A stretch of 64,000 nucleotides of DNA, taken from contig NZ_JBJURJ010000024.1 of the NCBI RefSeq assembly GCF_046098205.1, positions 38,018 through 102,017 of the forward strand, written 5' to 3'. A program made the translations under genes and the position numbers. Shown in pieces: positions 35,001 to 42,547 of the stretch; position 1 is the stretch's first letter, and every line of letters starts with the position of its first letter. Below the pieces are notes generated by a model that saw nothing but the letters and a program-made list of their open reading frames with translations, was not told the DNA's origin and made no database searches. Origin of the DNA: Paenibacillus_AR mesotrionivorans. GTDB taxonomy: Bacteria; Bacillota; Bacilli; Paenibacillales; NBRC-103111.

Positions 35001-35913
35001 GCGTGAGCTGCTGGGCCTGTATCTCACAGGCCATCCGCTGGATGATTACGAGGAGCCCCTGGCGGCACTCGGCGCAGTTCCCCTTTATCAGCTGGCTGAG
35101 CTCCCCGACGAAAGTGTAGCGATGACGGCAGGCCGGGTGGTCAGTCTGAAAACCATCACCACCAAGAAGGGGCAGATGATGGCATTCGCCGAGGTGGAGG
35201 ACCGGATTGAACGGCTGGAGCTGGTGCTGTTCCCGGAAACCTGGAAGCGGTATGGCACCATAGTGGAAAAGGGAAGCCTGCTTCTCATCGGCGCCAAGCT
35301 CCAGCACCAGGATGAGGAGGAAGGCATTAAGCTTCTGGCGGAACGGATTGAACCCTTAACTGCGGAGCTCCGTCCGGAGCGGTATAAGAACTGGCTGGGG
35401 GGAAGATCCGGAGAGAAGCGCCTGGAGCGTGCCTCCGGTGAACCCGGAGCCGGTTCCGGCCCACGGAGCGCTGCTGCCCCTCCGGCCGCTGTGCAGGAGC
35501 GCAGACCGGTTTACAACCGGGGAGGCGGCAGGTCCGCTCCTTCCAATGAAGCTCCCAGCAGGGGCGGGGGAGGAAACAAGCCTAACCGGCAGGGACAGGG
35601 GAGCAATGGAGCATCTCTTGCGGCACCTGGAGCGGAGGCGGATGCGCCTGAAGCGGCCCGGAGCAGGAGTGCTGCACCCTCCCGGACCCAGCGTCTTTTC
35701 ATCAAAATCAGCGCGGATAAGGAAATGGCCGGAATTCTGCCGCAGCTGGAAGCATTGCTGAAATCTGCCAAAGGACCCTTGGAGACAGTTCTCTTCTACG
35801 AACGGGAGCAGCGGCTTCTTGCATTAAGCGACCAGTACCGGATCAAGCCGTCGCCCGAGCTGATCGCAAGCATCGACCAGCTTTTGGGGGAAGGCTCCGC
35901 GAAGGTGAAATGA
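32095..35913 (+). CDS. dnaE: DNA polymerase III subunit alpha (DnaE)
   Basis: 1272 residues. An N-terminal PHP domain (HLHVHSEYSLLDG, about 5-200) precedes the polymerase core; PDIDID (404-409) holds the catalytic Asp405 and Asp407. HhH and OB domains follow (about 830-1090). In low-GC Gram-positives DnaE extends RNA primers before PolC takes over. Bacillus DnaE is about 1115 residues; here two low-complexity inserts add length: about 835-852 (Pro/Glu/Ala/Ser) and a Gly/Ser/Arg-rich linker at about 1103-1198 before a C-terminal 70-residue piece. The start is TTG with GGGGAGG 8 nt upstream. Confidence 0.95.
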   Translation: MSGFVHLHVHSEYSLLDGAARIEELAAEAAKLGMSALALTDHGAMYGVVPFYKACVKHGIKPILGCELYVAEGSMKDKLSRQEQKTWHLILLAKNRTGYENLMELVSRAQLDGFHYKPRIDFELLSRHAEGLVCLSACLGGEVAQHVLHDRYEEAKQTALRYQGLFGNDYYLELQDHGMLEQKKVNQGIIRLSGETGIPLVATNDVHYLHAEDYEAQDILICIGTGKTVDDESRLKFHSNQMYLRTGQEMEELFSYAPQALTNTAVIAESCTLELSFGQSILPAFEPLPEGSTAPSYLMELCRDGLTFRYAGREEWVDPDWRRQVEERLDYELGVIERMGYSDYFLIVWDFIRFAHQEGIAVGPGRGSSAGSLVAYVLRITDVDPIRYSLLFERFLNPERVSMPDIDIDFSDERRDEVIGYVVAKYGRDRVAQIITFGTMAAKAAVRDVGRVLNLPYSEVDRTAKMIPFQLGITLDDALRLNPELHKQYVQNPRIGKLLDLARRVEGMPRHASTHAAGVVISRERLTRHVPLQEGTDGTPLTQFAMENLEAVGLLKMDFLGLRTLSIIERTQRWLEEYTGQPLRFAEVPDSDPATYELMSRGDTTGVFQLESAGMRRVLRDLKPSEFEDVISVLALYRPGPMEFIPKYIGGKHGQIQVEYPHPNLEPILKDTYGIIVYQEQIMQIASRMAGFSLGEADLLRRAVSKKKREVLDQERKHFVAGSVGLGYTEEEANRVYDMIVRFADYGFPRAHATAYGVLAFRTAYLKAHYPVFFMASMLTAVIGSHRKVAEYVDDCRRLGIAVLPPDVNESGVAFTPIPWEKLESVPAPEGGSEAAVASPDAADRRGRIRFGLAAIKNVGTQAIESIRKERADGGPFENLLDFCRRVDLRVCNKRVIESLIQSGAMDSLPGHRAQHLATLEETVDAALKWKKEREDLQLYLEGFTEETNWHIEYPDIRPYSTQQILELERELLGLYLTGHPLDDYEEPLAALGAVPLYQLAELPDESVAMTAGRVVSLKTITTKKGQMMAFAEVEDRIERLELVLFPETWKRYGTIVEKGSLLLIGAKLQHQDEEEGIKLLAERIEPLTAELRPERYKNWLGGRSGEKRLERASGEPGAGSGPRSAAAPPAAVQERRPVYNRGGGRSAPSNEAPSRGGGGNKPNRQGQGSNGASLAAPGAEADAPEAARSRSAAPSRTQRLFIKISADKEMAGILPQLEALLKSAKGPLETVLFYEREQRLLALSDQYRIKPSPELIASIDQLLGEGSAKVK

Positions 35914-35918
35914 TCCTC

Positions 35919-36020
35919 TTCCACAGCTTGGTCAAAGCCGAAGGCCGGATAAGCTGCGGAAGCCTCGAAACCGGCAGAGCCGGTTTGAGGGCATGTTTCC
36001 ACAGCTTGGTCAAAGCCGAA
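35919..36020. repeat. family 1 repeat, 1.3 copies, after dnaE
   Basis: CCACAGCTTGGTC begins at 35921 and again at 35999 (78 bp apart). Same two-hairpin plan as the 13942 array: AGCTT/AAGCT stem, then AAACCGGC-AGA-GCCGGTTT at 35968-35986. The bases in both stems differ from those of the array but pairing is kept. Confidence 0.85.
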
Positions 36021-36030
36021 GAGACTAAAC

Positions 36031-36095
36031 ACAAAACCTCCCGCATATAATGACCCAACGGCCGGCCGTTCTTGGGGGAATATGGGAGGTTTTGT
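36031..36095 (+). terminator. terminator after dnaE
   Basis: A 12-bp outer stem ACAAAACCTCCC with GGGAGGTTTTGT encloses an inner palindrome AACGGCCGGCCGTT. Confidence 0.7.
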
Positions 36096-36160
36096 TGCAT
36101 AGAGGTCCATCCGGGGCTCCTATTTGCACGGTTTTGTCCGGGGGCAATGGACATGCCTTG

Positions 36161-36190
36161 TTGCGATAAATTCTCCTTCTGTGATATCAT
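36161..36190 (+). promoter_or_regulatory. weak promoter for the 36271 gene
   Basis: TTGCGA, 18 bp, TATCAT, 80 bp before the ATG. Confidence 0.35.
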
Positions 36191-36270
36191 CCATTATATG
36201 GCCCTGATAAGCGCCTTCACTAAGCCTTTTTTCAATTCGCGGAAAATATGCTTTAGGGAGGAACACCGGC

Positions 36271-36468
36271 ATGTGGACGGTTATCTATATTGCCCCCACC
36301 GAGAAAATTGCGGACCGCATCAAGAACAGACTGACGGAAGAAGGATTTCTGGTACAAGTCCGTTCCATCAACATGACCAAGAATCAATATGAGATACTGG
36401 TCCCTGAAGGCGAGCTGCTGGATGTGCAGGAGGTGCTCAACACCATTTTGCCCCAGCGCGGATATTGA
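36271..36468 (+). CDS. small conserved protein, ferredoxin-like fold (DUF2007-like)
   Basis: 65 residues, beta-alpha-beta-beta-alpha pattern: VIYIAPTEKIADRIKNRLTEEGF, LVQVRSI, YEILVPEGELLDVQEVLNTI. It resembles small putative signal-transducing proteins such as DUF2007. AGGGAGGAACACCGGC precedes the ATG. It lies between dnaE and accD, 76 bp before accD, perhaps cotranscribed with it. Confidence 0.7.
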   Translation: MWTVIYIAPTEKIADRIKNRLTEEGFLVQVRSINMTKNQYEILVPEGELLDVQEVLNTILPQRGY

Positions 36469-36544
36469 CGGCCTACTAGTTACAAGCTGAAGGGCCTGCG
36501 GCTTAAGGCATGCCTAGGCGATATCAGGCTGAGAGGTGTATTGC

Positions 36545-37426
36545 GTGCCAATAAAGGATATCTTCCAAAAAAAGAAATATGCGACTGTCCCGTCTGAACG
36601 TACCAAGCGCGAGATTCCTGAAGGACTCATGCATAAATGCGGCAAGTGCGGCAAAATCCAAACCTCCATTGAGCTGGACAAAAATCTGAAGGTTTGCACC
36701 AGCTGCGGCCACCATTTTATCCTGAGCGCGCTGGAGCGGATCCAGATGGTGATGGATGAAGGCCGGTTATTTGAATATGACAGCGAGCTAACGGCCGAAG
36801 ATCCCCTGGAATTTCCGGGTTATGCAGCCAAGCTGGAGGCGGCCCGGGAGAAAACAGGCTACAATGAGGCCATTATTACCGGCGAAGGAACCATTGGCGG
36901 TTACCCCATCGTGGTAGGCGTGATGACCTTCGAATTTTTTGGCGGGTCCATGGGCGGGGCTGTGGGTGAAAAGATTGTCCGTGCCATTGAAGCGGCCATC
37001 CAGAAAAAATATCCCCTTGTGCTTTTCTCCACCTCGGGCGGCGCCCGGATGCAGGAGAGCCTTCTGTCCTTAATGCAGATGGCCAAAACCAGCGCGGCCT
37101 TGGCCAAACTGTCGGAGAAGGGGGGACTTTATATCTCGGTGTTGACCGATCCCACCTACGGAGGCGTTTCGGCCAGCTTTGCCATGCTTGGGGATCTCAT
37201 TCTCGCAGAGCCCGGCGCCAATATCGGATTTGCCGGAAAGCGGGTTATCGAGCAGACCATCCGCCAGAAGCTCCCGGATAATTTCCAGACCTCCGAATTT
37301 AACCTGGAGCACGGTCAGCTGGATATGGTGGTTCACCGCAAGGAGCTCCGTTCTACTCTGACGAAGCTTCTGGACATGCATTCCCAGACTCCTTCCTCAG
37401 CTGCCCGCGGCACAGGAAGGAATTGA
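36545..37426 (+). CDS. accD: acetyl-CoA carboxylase carboxyltransferase subunit beta
   Basis: 293 residues. It transfers the carboxyl group from biotin carrier protein to acetyl-CoA, forming malonyl-CoA with AccA. An N-terminal C4 zinc ribbon (Cys32, 35, 51, 54) precedes a crotonase-fold domain with FEFFGGSMGGAVGEKI and TSGGARMQE. The GTG start at 36545 follows GAGAGGTG; a GTG at 36536 lies in that site. It is followed by accA after a 140-bp gap that holds a hairpin. Confidence 0.95.
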   Translation: MPIKDIFQKKKYATVPSERTKREIPEGLMHKCGKCGKIQTSIELDKNLKVCTSCGHHFILSALERIQMVMDEGRLFEYDSELTAEDPLEFPGYAAKLEAAREKTGYNEAIITGEGTIGGYPIVVGVMTFEFFGGSMGGAVGEKIVRAIEAAIQKKYPLVLFSTSGGARMQESLLSLMQMAKTSAALAKLSEKGGLYISVLTDPTYGGVSASFAMLGDLILAEPGANIGFAGKRVIEQTIRQKLPDNFQTSEFNLEHGQLDMVVHRKELRSTLTKLLDMHSQTPSSAARGTGRN

Positions 37427-37450
37427 CAGGATGGATTTGAACCGGAGGCC

Positions 37451-37544
37451 CTGATAACCTGTCCGGCTTAGGCCTGGACCAGGTTATTTCATGGTTAAGC
37501 CCATCTTTTGACGGCCGGCCTTAGGTCTGGACCAGGTTATTTCA
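37451..37544 (+). promoter_or_regulatory. hairpin and direct repeats between accD and accA
   Basis: ATAACCTG-TCC pairs with GGA-C-CAGGTTAT (37454-37487). The word TTAGG, C or T, CTGGACCAGGTTAT appears at 37468-37487 and 37521-37540. The second copy ends 10 bp before the accA ribosome site, so it could take part in translational control. Confidence 0.5.
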
Positions 37545-37566
37545 GGACAGAAAGGAGGGGTTGCGG

Positions 37567-38565
37567 TTGGCAAGTGAATTGCCCTATGAGCAGCCTCTTG
37601 CGGAACTGAGGGGCAAAATCGAGGAGCTGAAGAAATTCGGCCAGGATAAAGGCATCGATTTCTCTGATGAAATCGGCCGGCTGGAGGAGCGCTACGCCCG
37701 GCTTGCCCAAGAGGTGTATGCGGAGCTAAAGGTCCACGAAAAGATCCAGATTGTGAAAACCCCCCAGCGTCCAACGACCATTGAGTATATTCAGACCATC
37801 TTCACCGACTTCATGGAGCTGCATGGCGACCGCCTGTTCGGAGACGATCTGGCGATTATCGGAGGTTTGGCCAAGCTTAACGGCGTGCCAGTAACCGTGA
37901 TGGGCCACCAGAAGGGGAAGGATACCAAAGACAACATCGCCCGGAATTTCGGGATGCCCCATCCCGAGGGTTTCCGCAAGGCGCTGCGTCTGATGCGCCA
38001 AGCGGATAAATTCCGCCGGCCCATCATTACCTTCATCGACGTGACGGGAGCTTATCCCGGGGCGGCAGCGGAGGAGCGTGGCCAATCCGAAGCCATCGCC
38101 CGTAACTTGATGGAGATGTCGGCTCTGGGTGTGCCTGTCATTTGTGTGGTGATCGGCGAAGGAGGAAGCGGCGGTGCGCTGGCTCTGGGAGTCGGTAACC
38201 GGGTGCTGATGCTGGAGCATGCCATCTATTCCGTTATTTCGCCGGAAGGGGCGGCCTCCATCCTGTTTAAGGATTCGGCCAAGGCCCCCCAGGCTGCGGA
38301 GGCCATGAAGATCACCGCCCAGGATATTCTGCAGCTGAAGCTGATCGACGAGATTGTGCCGGAGCCGCCTGGCGGCGCCCACAAAAACCTCGAGCAGCAG
38401 GCTGCCACGCTCAAGTCGAGCCTATGGTCGCATCTGCAGGAGCTGCAGCAGCTGTCTAGCGACGAGCTGCGGGAGGACCGTTACCGCAAGTTCCGTTCCT
38501 TCGGAGCGTACCGTGTCCCTCAGCGTTCCCTGATTTCTGCGCAATCTGACCCTGCAAAAGGGTAA
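37567..38565 (+). CDS. accA: acetyl-CoA carboxylase carboxyltransferase subunit alpha
   Basis: 332 residues, the usual AccA length, crotonase fold with GHQKGKDTKDNIARNFGMPHPEG, FIDVTGAYPGAAAEERGQSEAIA and the oxyanion-hole stretch GEGGSGGALALG. It forms the alpha2beta2 carboxyltransferase with AccD. The start is TTG at 37567, 6 nt after AAAGGAGGGG; the TTG at 37561 abuts the site. pyk follows after 175 bp; the pfkA normally found between accA and pyk is absent. Confidence 0.95.
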   Translation: MASELPYEQPLAELRGKIEELKKFGQDKGIDFSDEIGRLEERYARLAQEVYAELKVHEKIQIVKTPQRPTTIEYIQTIFTDFMELHGDRLFGDDLAIIGGLAKLNGVPVTVMGHQKGKDTKDNIARNFGMPHPEGFRKALRLMRQADKFRRPIITFIDVTGAYPGAAAEERGQSEAIARNLMEMSALGVPVICVVIGEGGSGGALALGVGNRVLMLEHAIYSVISPEGAASILFKDSAKAPQAAEAMKITAQDILQLKLIDEIVPEPPGGAHKNLEQQAATLKSSLWSHLQELQQLSSDELREDRYRKFRSFGAYRVPQRSLISAQSDPAKG

Positions 38566-38740
38566 TGTTTTGTCAGAATGGGTAAGATTATAGAGGGTGA
38601 TGCGGAATTCTATGACAAACATCATAGGCTTCCCTCTCCGCTATAAGGTATTTTAAGTGATGGTAGTTGGGATCCCTTACGGGTTTCATACAAATATCCA
38701 GGCAATTCGGATACATAAATTTTAGGAGGAACATTAAACC

Positions 38741-40495
38741 ATGCGTAAAACGAAGATTGTCTGTACTATCGGTCCTGCTAGTGAATCCGTTGAAAACCTG
38801 ACCAAACTGGTCAACGCCGGAATGAATGTTATGCGTCTGAACTTCTCCCACGGCGATTTCGAAGAGCATGGCGGCCGTATCAAGAATATCCGCGAAGTTA
38901 CGAAGAATACAGGCAAGAATGTGGCGATCCTGCTGGACACCAAAGGTCCGGAAATCCGCACAGGCAAGCTGAAGGTTGAGCCTATCGAGCTGGTTCAAGA
39001 TGAAACCATCATCCTGACCACTGAAGAAATTCTTGGCGACAAAGACCGCATCTCCATCACATATGACAACCTGCCTAACGACGTATCTGTTGGTTCCACC
39101 ATCCTGATCGACGACGGTTTGATCGGTTTGACCGTTACTGACATCAAGGGCACTGAAATTCATTGCCACATCGTTAACGGCGGCACCATCAAGAGCAAAA
39201 GAGGCGTAAACGTTCCGGGCGTGAAGATCACCCTGCCCGGCATCACCGAGAAGGATGCTAACGATATCGTATTCGGTATCGAACAAGGCGTTGACTTCAT
39301 CGCCGCTTCCTTCGTGCGTAAAGCAAGTGACGTTCTGGAAATCCGTGAGCTGCTCGAAAAGCACAATGCCAGCCACATCCAAATCATCTCCAAGATCGAA
39401 AACCAAGAAGGCGTGGACAACCTGGACGAAATCCTGGAAGTATCCGACGGCCTGATGGTTGCCCGCGGCGACCTGGGTGTAGAAATCCCGGCTGAAGAAG
39501 TACCGCTGGTACAAAAAGCCATGATCAAAAAATGTAACCGCGTTGGTAAGCCGGTTATCACCGCTACCCAAATGCTGGATTCCATGCAACGCAACCCGCG
39601 TCCGACCCGTGCGGAAGCAAGTGACGTAGCTAACGCTATCTTCGACGGCACTGACGCTATCATGCTGTCCGGCGAAAGCGCCGCTGGTAAATATCCGGAA
39701 GAATCCGTAAAGACCATGGCCCGTATCGCTGAGCGCGCTGAGTCCGCTCTGGAGTATCGCGAAATCTTCCTGAAGCAATCCCAAGCTCAACAAACCTCCG
39801 TTACCGAAGCCATCAGCCAAGCAGTTGCCAATTCTGCTCTGGACCTGGATGCCAAGGCAATCGTAACCGCCACCGAAAGCGGCTATACCGCTCGTATGGT
39901 GTCCAAGTACCGTCCTAAGGCTCCGATCATTGCCGTTACCACCAACCCGCAAGTGATCCGCCGCCTGATGCTGATCTGGGGTGTTATTCCGGTTCTGGGC
40001 AAGGAAGCTGCCAACACCGACGAAATGATCGAACAAGCTATCGACAGCAGCGTAAACGCAGGTCTGGTTAACGTAGGCGACCTGGTTGTGATCACTGCAG
40101 GTGTACCGGTAGGCCGCACCGGCACTACCAACCTGATCAAGGTTCACCATGTTGGTGAAATGATCGCCAAGGGCCAAGGCATCGGCACCCTGAATGCTAC
40201 CGGCAAAGTGGTAACTGCCCGCACTGCGGAAGAAGCCAACGCCAAAGCAACTCAAGGCTGCATCCTGGTTACCGTTACTACCGACAAGGAATATATGCCT
40301 GCTTTCGAAAAAGCGGCTGCTGTCATCACTGAAGTGGGCGGCATCACCTCCCACGCAGCAGTAGTGGGCCTGAGCCTGGGCATTCCGGTAATCGTAGGTG
40401 TGGAAGGCGCATTGTCCAAGCTGTCCGACGGCACTGACGCTTCCGTATACGCTGAGCTGGGTGTAATCTACTCCGGCAAAGCTAAGGTTCTGTAA
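38741..40495 (+). CDS. pyk: pyruvate kinase with C-terminal PEP-utilizer domain
   Basis: 584 residues. The N-terminal barrel has CTIGPASES, MRLNFSHGD, DTKGPEIRTG and the signature MVARGDLGVEIP; a C-terminal domain follows with GGITSHAAVVGLSLGIPV (His538), the extra PEP-utilizer-type domain found in Bacillus and relatives. It makes pyruvate and ATP from PEP in glycolysis. TAGGAGG precedes the ATG. The codon use is unlike its neighbours: all glutamines I checked are CAA and pyrimidine-ending preferred codons dominate, as expected for very high expression. Confidence 0.97.
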   Translation: MRKTKIVCTIGPASESVENLTKLVNAGMNVMRLNFSHGDFEEHGGRIKNIREVTKNTGKNVAILLDTKGPEIRTGKLKVEPIELVQDETIILTTEEILGDKDRISITYDNLPNDVSVGSTILIDDGLIGLTVTDIKGTEIHCHIVNGGTIKSKRGVNVPGVKITLPGITEKDANDIVFGIEQGVDFIAASFVRKASDVLEIRELLEKHNASHIQIISKIENQEGVDNLDEILEVSDGLMVARGDLGVEIPAEEVPLVQKAMIKKCNRVGKPVITATQMLDSMQRNPRPTRAEASDVANAIFDGTDAIMLSGESAAGKYPEESVKTMARIAERAESALEYREIFLKQSQAQQTSVTEAISQAVANSALDLDAKAIVTATESGYTARMVSKYRPKAPIIAVTTNPQVIRRLMLIWGVIPVLGKEAANTDEMIEQAIDSSVNAGLVNVGDLVVITAGVPVGRTGTTNLIKVHHVGEMIAKGQGIGTLNATGKVVTARTAEEANAKATQGCILVTVTTDKEYMPAFEKAAAVITEVGGITSHAAVVGLSLGIPVIVGVEGALSKLSDGTDASVYAELGVIYSGKAKVL

Positions 40496-40524
40496 GTTTA
40501 ATTTAATGAGATAACTTGTGTTTG

Positions 40525-40572
40525 AAACCAGAAAGCCAAGCGTACTCTGTTGCGCGTGGCTTTCTGGTTTTT
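40525..40572 (+). terminator. terminator after pyk
   Basis: A 14-bp stem from AAACCAGAAAGCCA with TGGCTTTCTGGTTT and T residues. Confidence 0.9.
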
Positions 40573-40604
40573 CTGTATGCGCAAAATGGGTTTGGCGAGG
40601 CGAT

Positions 40605-40791
40605 TCTAACGGAAGCTGGAGCCCTTATATCGCCAAAAAGAGGGGGTTCCAAAATCTAACGGAAGCAGGTGCGCTTATTTCGCCAAAACCAGGCTTGGAG
40701 CGAGCAGTTTGACCCCAATAGCGGCTGTGGCTGCCGTTACAATTTTCAAGCCTGTATTTTGGAGGAAATAACGTCTCTGGCCGCCGTTAGA
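40605..40791. repeat. four-copy dyad element B (word TAACGGAAGC)
   Basis: Direct copies at 40607 and 40657 read TCTAACGGAAGC, then xGGxGC, CTTAT and TCGCCAAAA; inverted copies end at 40739 and 40789. Spacing 50-82-50 bp. It occupies the 486-bp non-coding gap between pyk and the Usp gene; the rest of the gap holds the pyk terminator. Confidence 0.9.
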
Positions 40792-40981
40792 TTTTCCCAG
40801 GACTGCTTAAGGACCCCGCAGTTGATCTCCACAGAGATTTAGGGCGCTCACACGTCCACTAAGAGTCCCTTGCAGCCGGTTCGTTTCAACAATGGCGCAC
40901 AGTTTGGTATACTGGAGATATGACCGATTCATCCTATCTTCACGCAAGTGCATCACAATCCCAGAAAAGAGGCGGTTTTCT

Positions 40982-41416
40982 ATGTTATATTCCAACATCC
41001 TGCTTGCTTACGACGGGTCCAAGGCATCCACCAAGGCGTTCCAGCATGCCGTAGCATTGGCCAAGCTATCGCCGGGAACCAAACTTCATGTGGTGCATGT
41101 ATATGCCTTCCCGCGGCTGTATATCGGTGAGGCACTGGCGCCTATCCCTGCATCCGTCAACAAGGAAGTGTATGATGTGGCCGTGGAAACCTCGGAGAAG
41201 GCGGCACAGCTCTTGAAGGAGTCCGGCGTGGAAGGCACTGTGGAGTTGATCCAGGGGGGCGCGGCAGAGACCATTCTGGACTATGCCAAAACTCACAGCT
41301 GCGATGTGATTGTCATCGGCAGCCGCGGTTTGGGCGGAATCCGTGAATTTGTTCTGGGCAGCGTCAGCCACAATGTGGTCCAGCATTCCGTTGTCCCTGT
41401 ACTGGTTATCAAGTAA
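40982..41416 (+). CDS. universal stress protein, UspA family
   Basis: 144 residues, single Usp domain. ILLAYDGSKASTKA is the N-terminal strand and loop; GSRGLGGIREFVLGSVSHNVV is the ATP-binding G-x2-G-x9-GS motif, so it is an ATP-binding type. AAAGAGGCGG precedes the ATG; the open frame extends 30 codons upstream without a site. It lies 15 bp before the YbgC-type thioesterase and is probably cotranscribed. Confidence 0.9.
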   Translation: MLYSNILLAYDGSKASTKAFQHAVALAKLSPGTKLHVVHVYAFPRLYIGEALAPIPASVNKEVYDVAVETSEKAAQLLKESGVEGTVELIQGGAAETILDYAKTHSCDVIVIGSRGLGGIREFVLGSVSHNVVQHSVVPVLVIK

Positions 41417-41431
41417 GGAGACGACTTCAAC

Positions 41432-41860
41432 ATGCCGCTTATTTTTACACATAAACTCCGTGTCCGCTATGCGGAAACGGATCAGATGGGGGTTGTCTAC
41501 CATGCCCGCTATCTGGATTGGCTGGAGATCGGACGGACGGAGATGCTCCGGGAGCAGGGGATGGTGTACCGTTCATTAGAGGAGCAGTATGGGCTGCTCT
41601 TGCCGGTGGTGGATGTCAGCATCCAATATTTGAAGCCGGCCCGGTATGATGACGAGGTGCTGGTCACCACCAGAATAGACCTTGCAAGCAATGTCAGACT
41701 GGAATGCTCCTACGAAATCCGGCGGGTCCAGGACAATGAGCTGCTGGTCACCGCCGCTACCAAACATGTTTGGGTGAACCGGCAATGGCGTCCGGCCAGA
41801 ATCGACCGGGCTTGTCCGCAGCTGTATGCCCTCCTGACGCAGGCGGCAGCGGAACACTAA
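41432..41860 (+). CDS. YbgC-type acyl-CoA thioesterase
   Basis: 142 residues, hotdog fold with RVRYAETDQMGVVYHARYLDWLEIGR, in which the Asp of ETDQMG and the VVYHxxYL segment are the family active site. It hydrolyses short-chain acyl-CoA thioesters. AAGGAGACG precedes the ATG. A fold-back repeat begins at its stop codon. Confidence 0.9.
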   Translation: MPLIFTHKLRVRYAETDQMGVVYHARYLDWLEIGRTEMLREQGMVYRSLEEQYGLLLPVVDVSIQYLKPARYDDEVLVTTRIDLASNVRLECSYEIRRVQDNELLVTAATKHVWVNRQWRPARIDRACPQLYALLTQAAAEH

Positions 41861-42042
41861 GAGACTGCGACGAAATAAGCATATGCTTACGAAGTGGCGT
41901 TTGCTTAGCAAACGCTCAAGTACCGCTAATTTGCTGACAAAACTCCCTGAGGGCTTTCCTAAAGGAAAGCCGGCTTCGTAAGCACCAGCTAACCGTGGAG
42001 ATTTTGTCAGCAAAAGCGGGTACTAATTTCCTCGCAGCTCTT
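41859..42042. repeat. 184-bp fold-back element with nested inverted repeats
   Basis: Outer arms AAGAGACTGCGACGAAAT (41859-41876) and ATTTCCTCGCAGCTCTT (42026-42042); second arms at 41919-41946 and 41997-42024 sharing AGTACC, GCT, TTGCTGACAAAA and CTCC; inside are hairpins GCGTTTGC-TTA-GCAAACGC and GGCTTTCC-TAAA-GGAAAGCC, each beside a TCGTAAGCA word as in the 22342 cluster. It abuts the fxsA ribosome site. Confidence 0.85.
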
Positions 42043-42063
42043 AACAATGAAGGAGGAACCATC

Positions 42064-42456
42064 ATGCTGCGATGGGTGCTGGCACTGTTCATACTGATTC
42101 CGGCGCTGGAGCTGGTCCTGCTGATTCAGACCGGCAAATGGATCGGGGCGTGGGCCACCCTTGCGCTCCTCATTCTCAGCGGCTTGTTTGGAGCGTACAT
42201 GGCCAAGCGGGAAGGGAAGCGGGTATGGGACTATGCCCAATTCAAACTGGCCAAAGGCGAGCTGCCTACGGACAGCATCCTGGACGGAATCTGCATCTTC
42301 ATCGGCGGAGCGCTGCTTTTGCTGCCCGGTTTTTTGTCGGACATCGCCGGCCTGCTCCTGCTTCTTCCTCTGACCCGCGGCATCGCCAAGCTGTTGGTGC
42401 TCCGGTACATTACCAAGAGGATCGGCCAGGGGAAAATCATCCTGTTCCGCAGATAA
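42064..42456 (+). CDS. fxsA: FxsA family membrane protein
   Basis: 130 residues with four hydrophobic helices and the FxsA core IPALELVLLIQTGKWIG, LSGLFGAYMAKREG and GALLLLPGFLSDIAGLLLLLP. In E. coli FxsA affects exclusion of phage T7. AAGGAGGAACC precedes the ATG. The Bacillus order pyk-fxsA-ytvI is kept although a Usp and a thioesterase gene sit between. Confidence 0.92.
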   Translation: MLRWVLALFILIPALELVLLIQTGKWIGAWATLALLILSGLFGAYMAKREGKRVWDYAQFKLAKGELPTDSILDGICIFIGGALLLLPGFLSDIAGLLLLLPLTRGIAKLLVLRYITKRIGQGKIILFRR

Positions 42457-42481
42457 CAGCTGCCCTTACAAGCAAACAAAG

Positions 42482-42507
42482 GCCGGATATCCGTGGGGAT
42501 GTCCGGC
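42482..42507. terminator. hairpin between convergent fxsA and ytvI
   Basis: GCCGGATATCC pairs with GGATGTCCGGC, allowing two bulges. No clear T run. Confidence 0.4.
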
Positions 42508-42547
42508 TCTATGCTTGTGAAAGCTATGTATACCTTTTTTGCTCCGG

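Noticed and set aside
38588..40354. 588-residue open frame antisense to pyk
   Set aside because: Its existence follows from the strong codon bias of pyk on the other strand; no ribosome site or recognisable domain.
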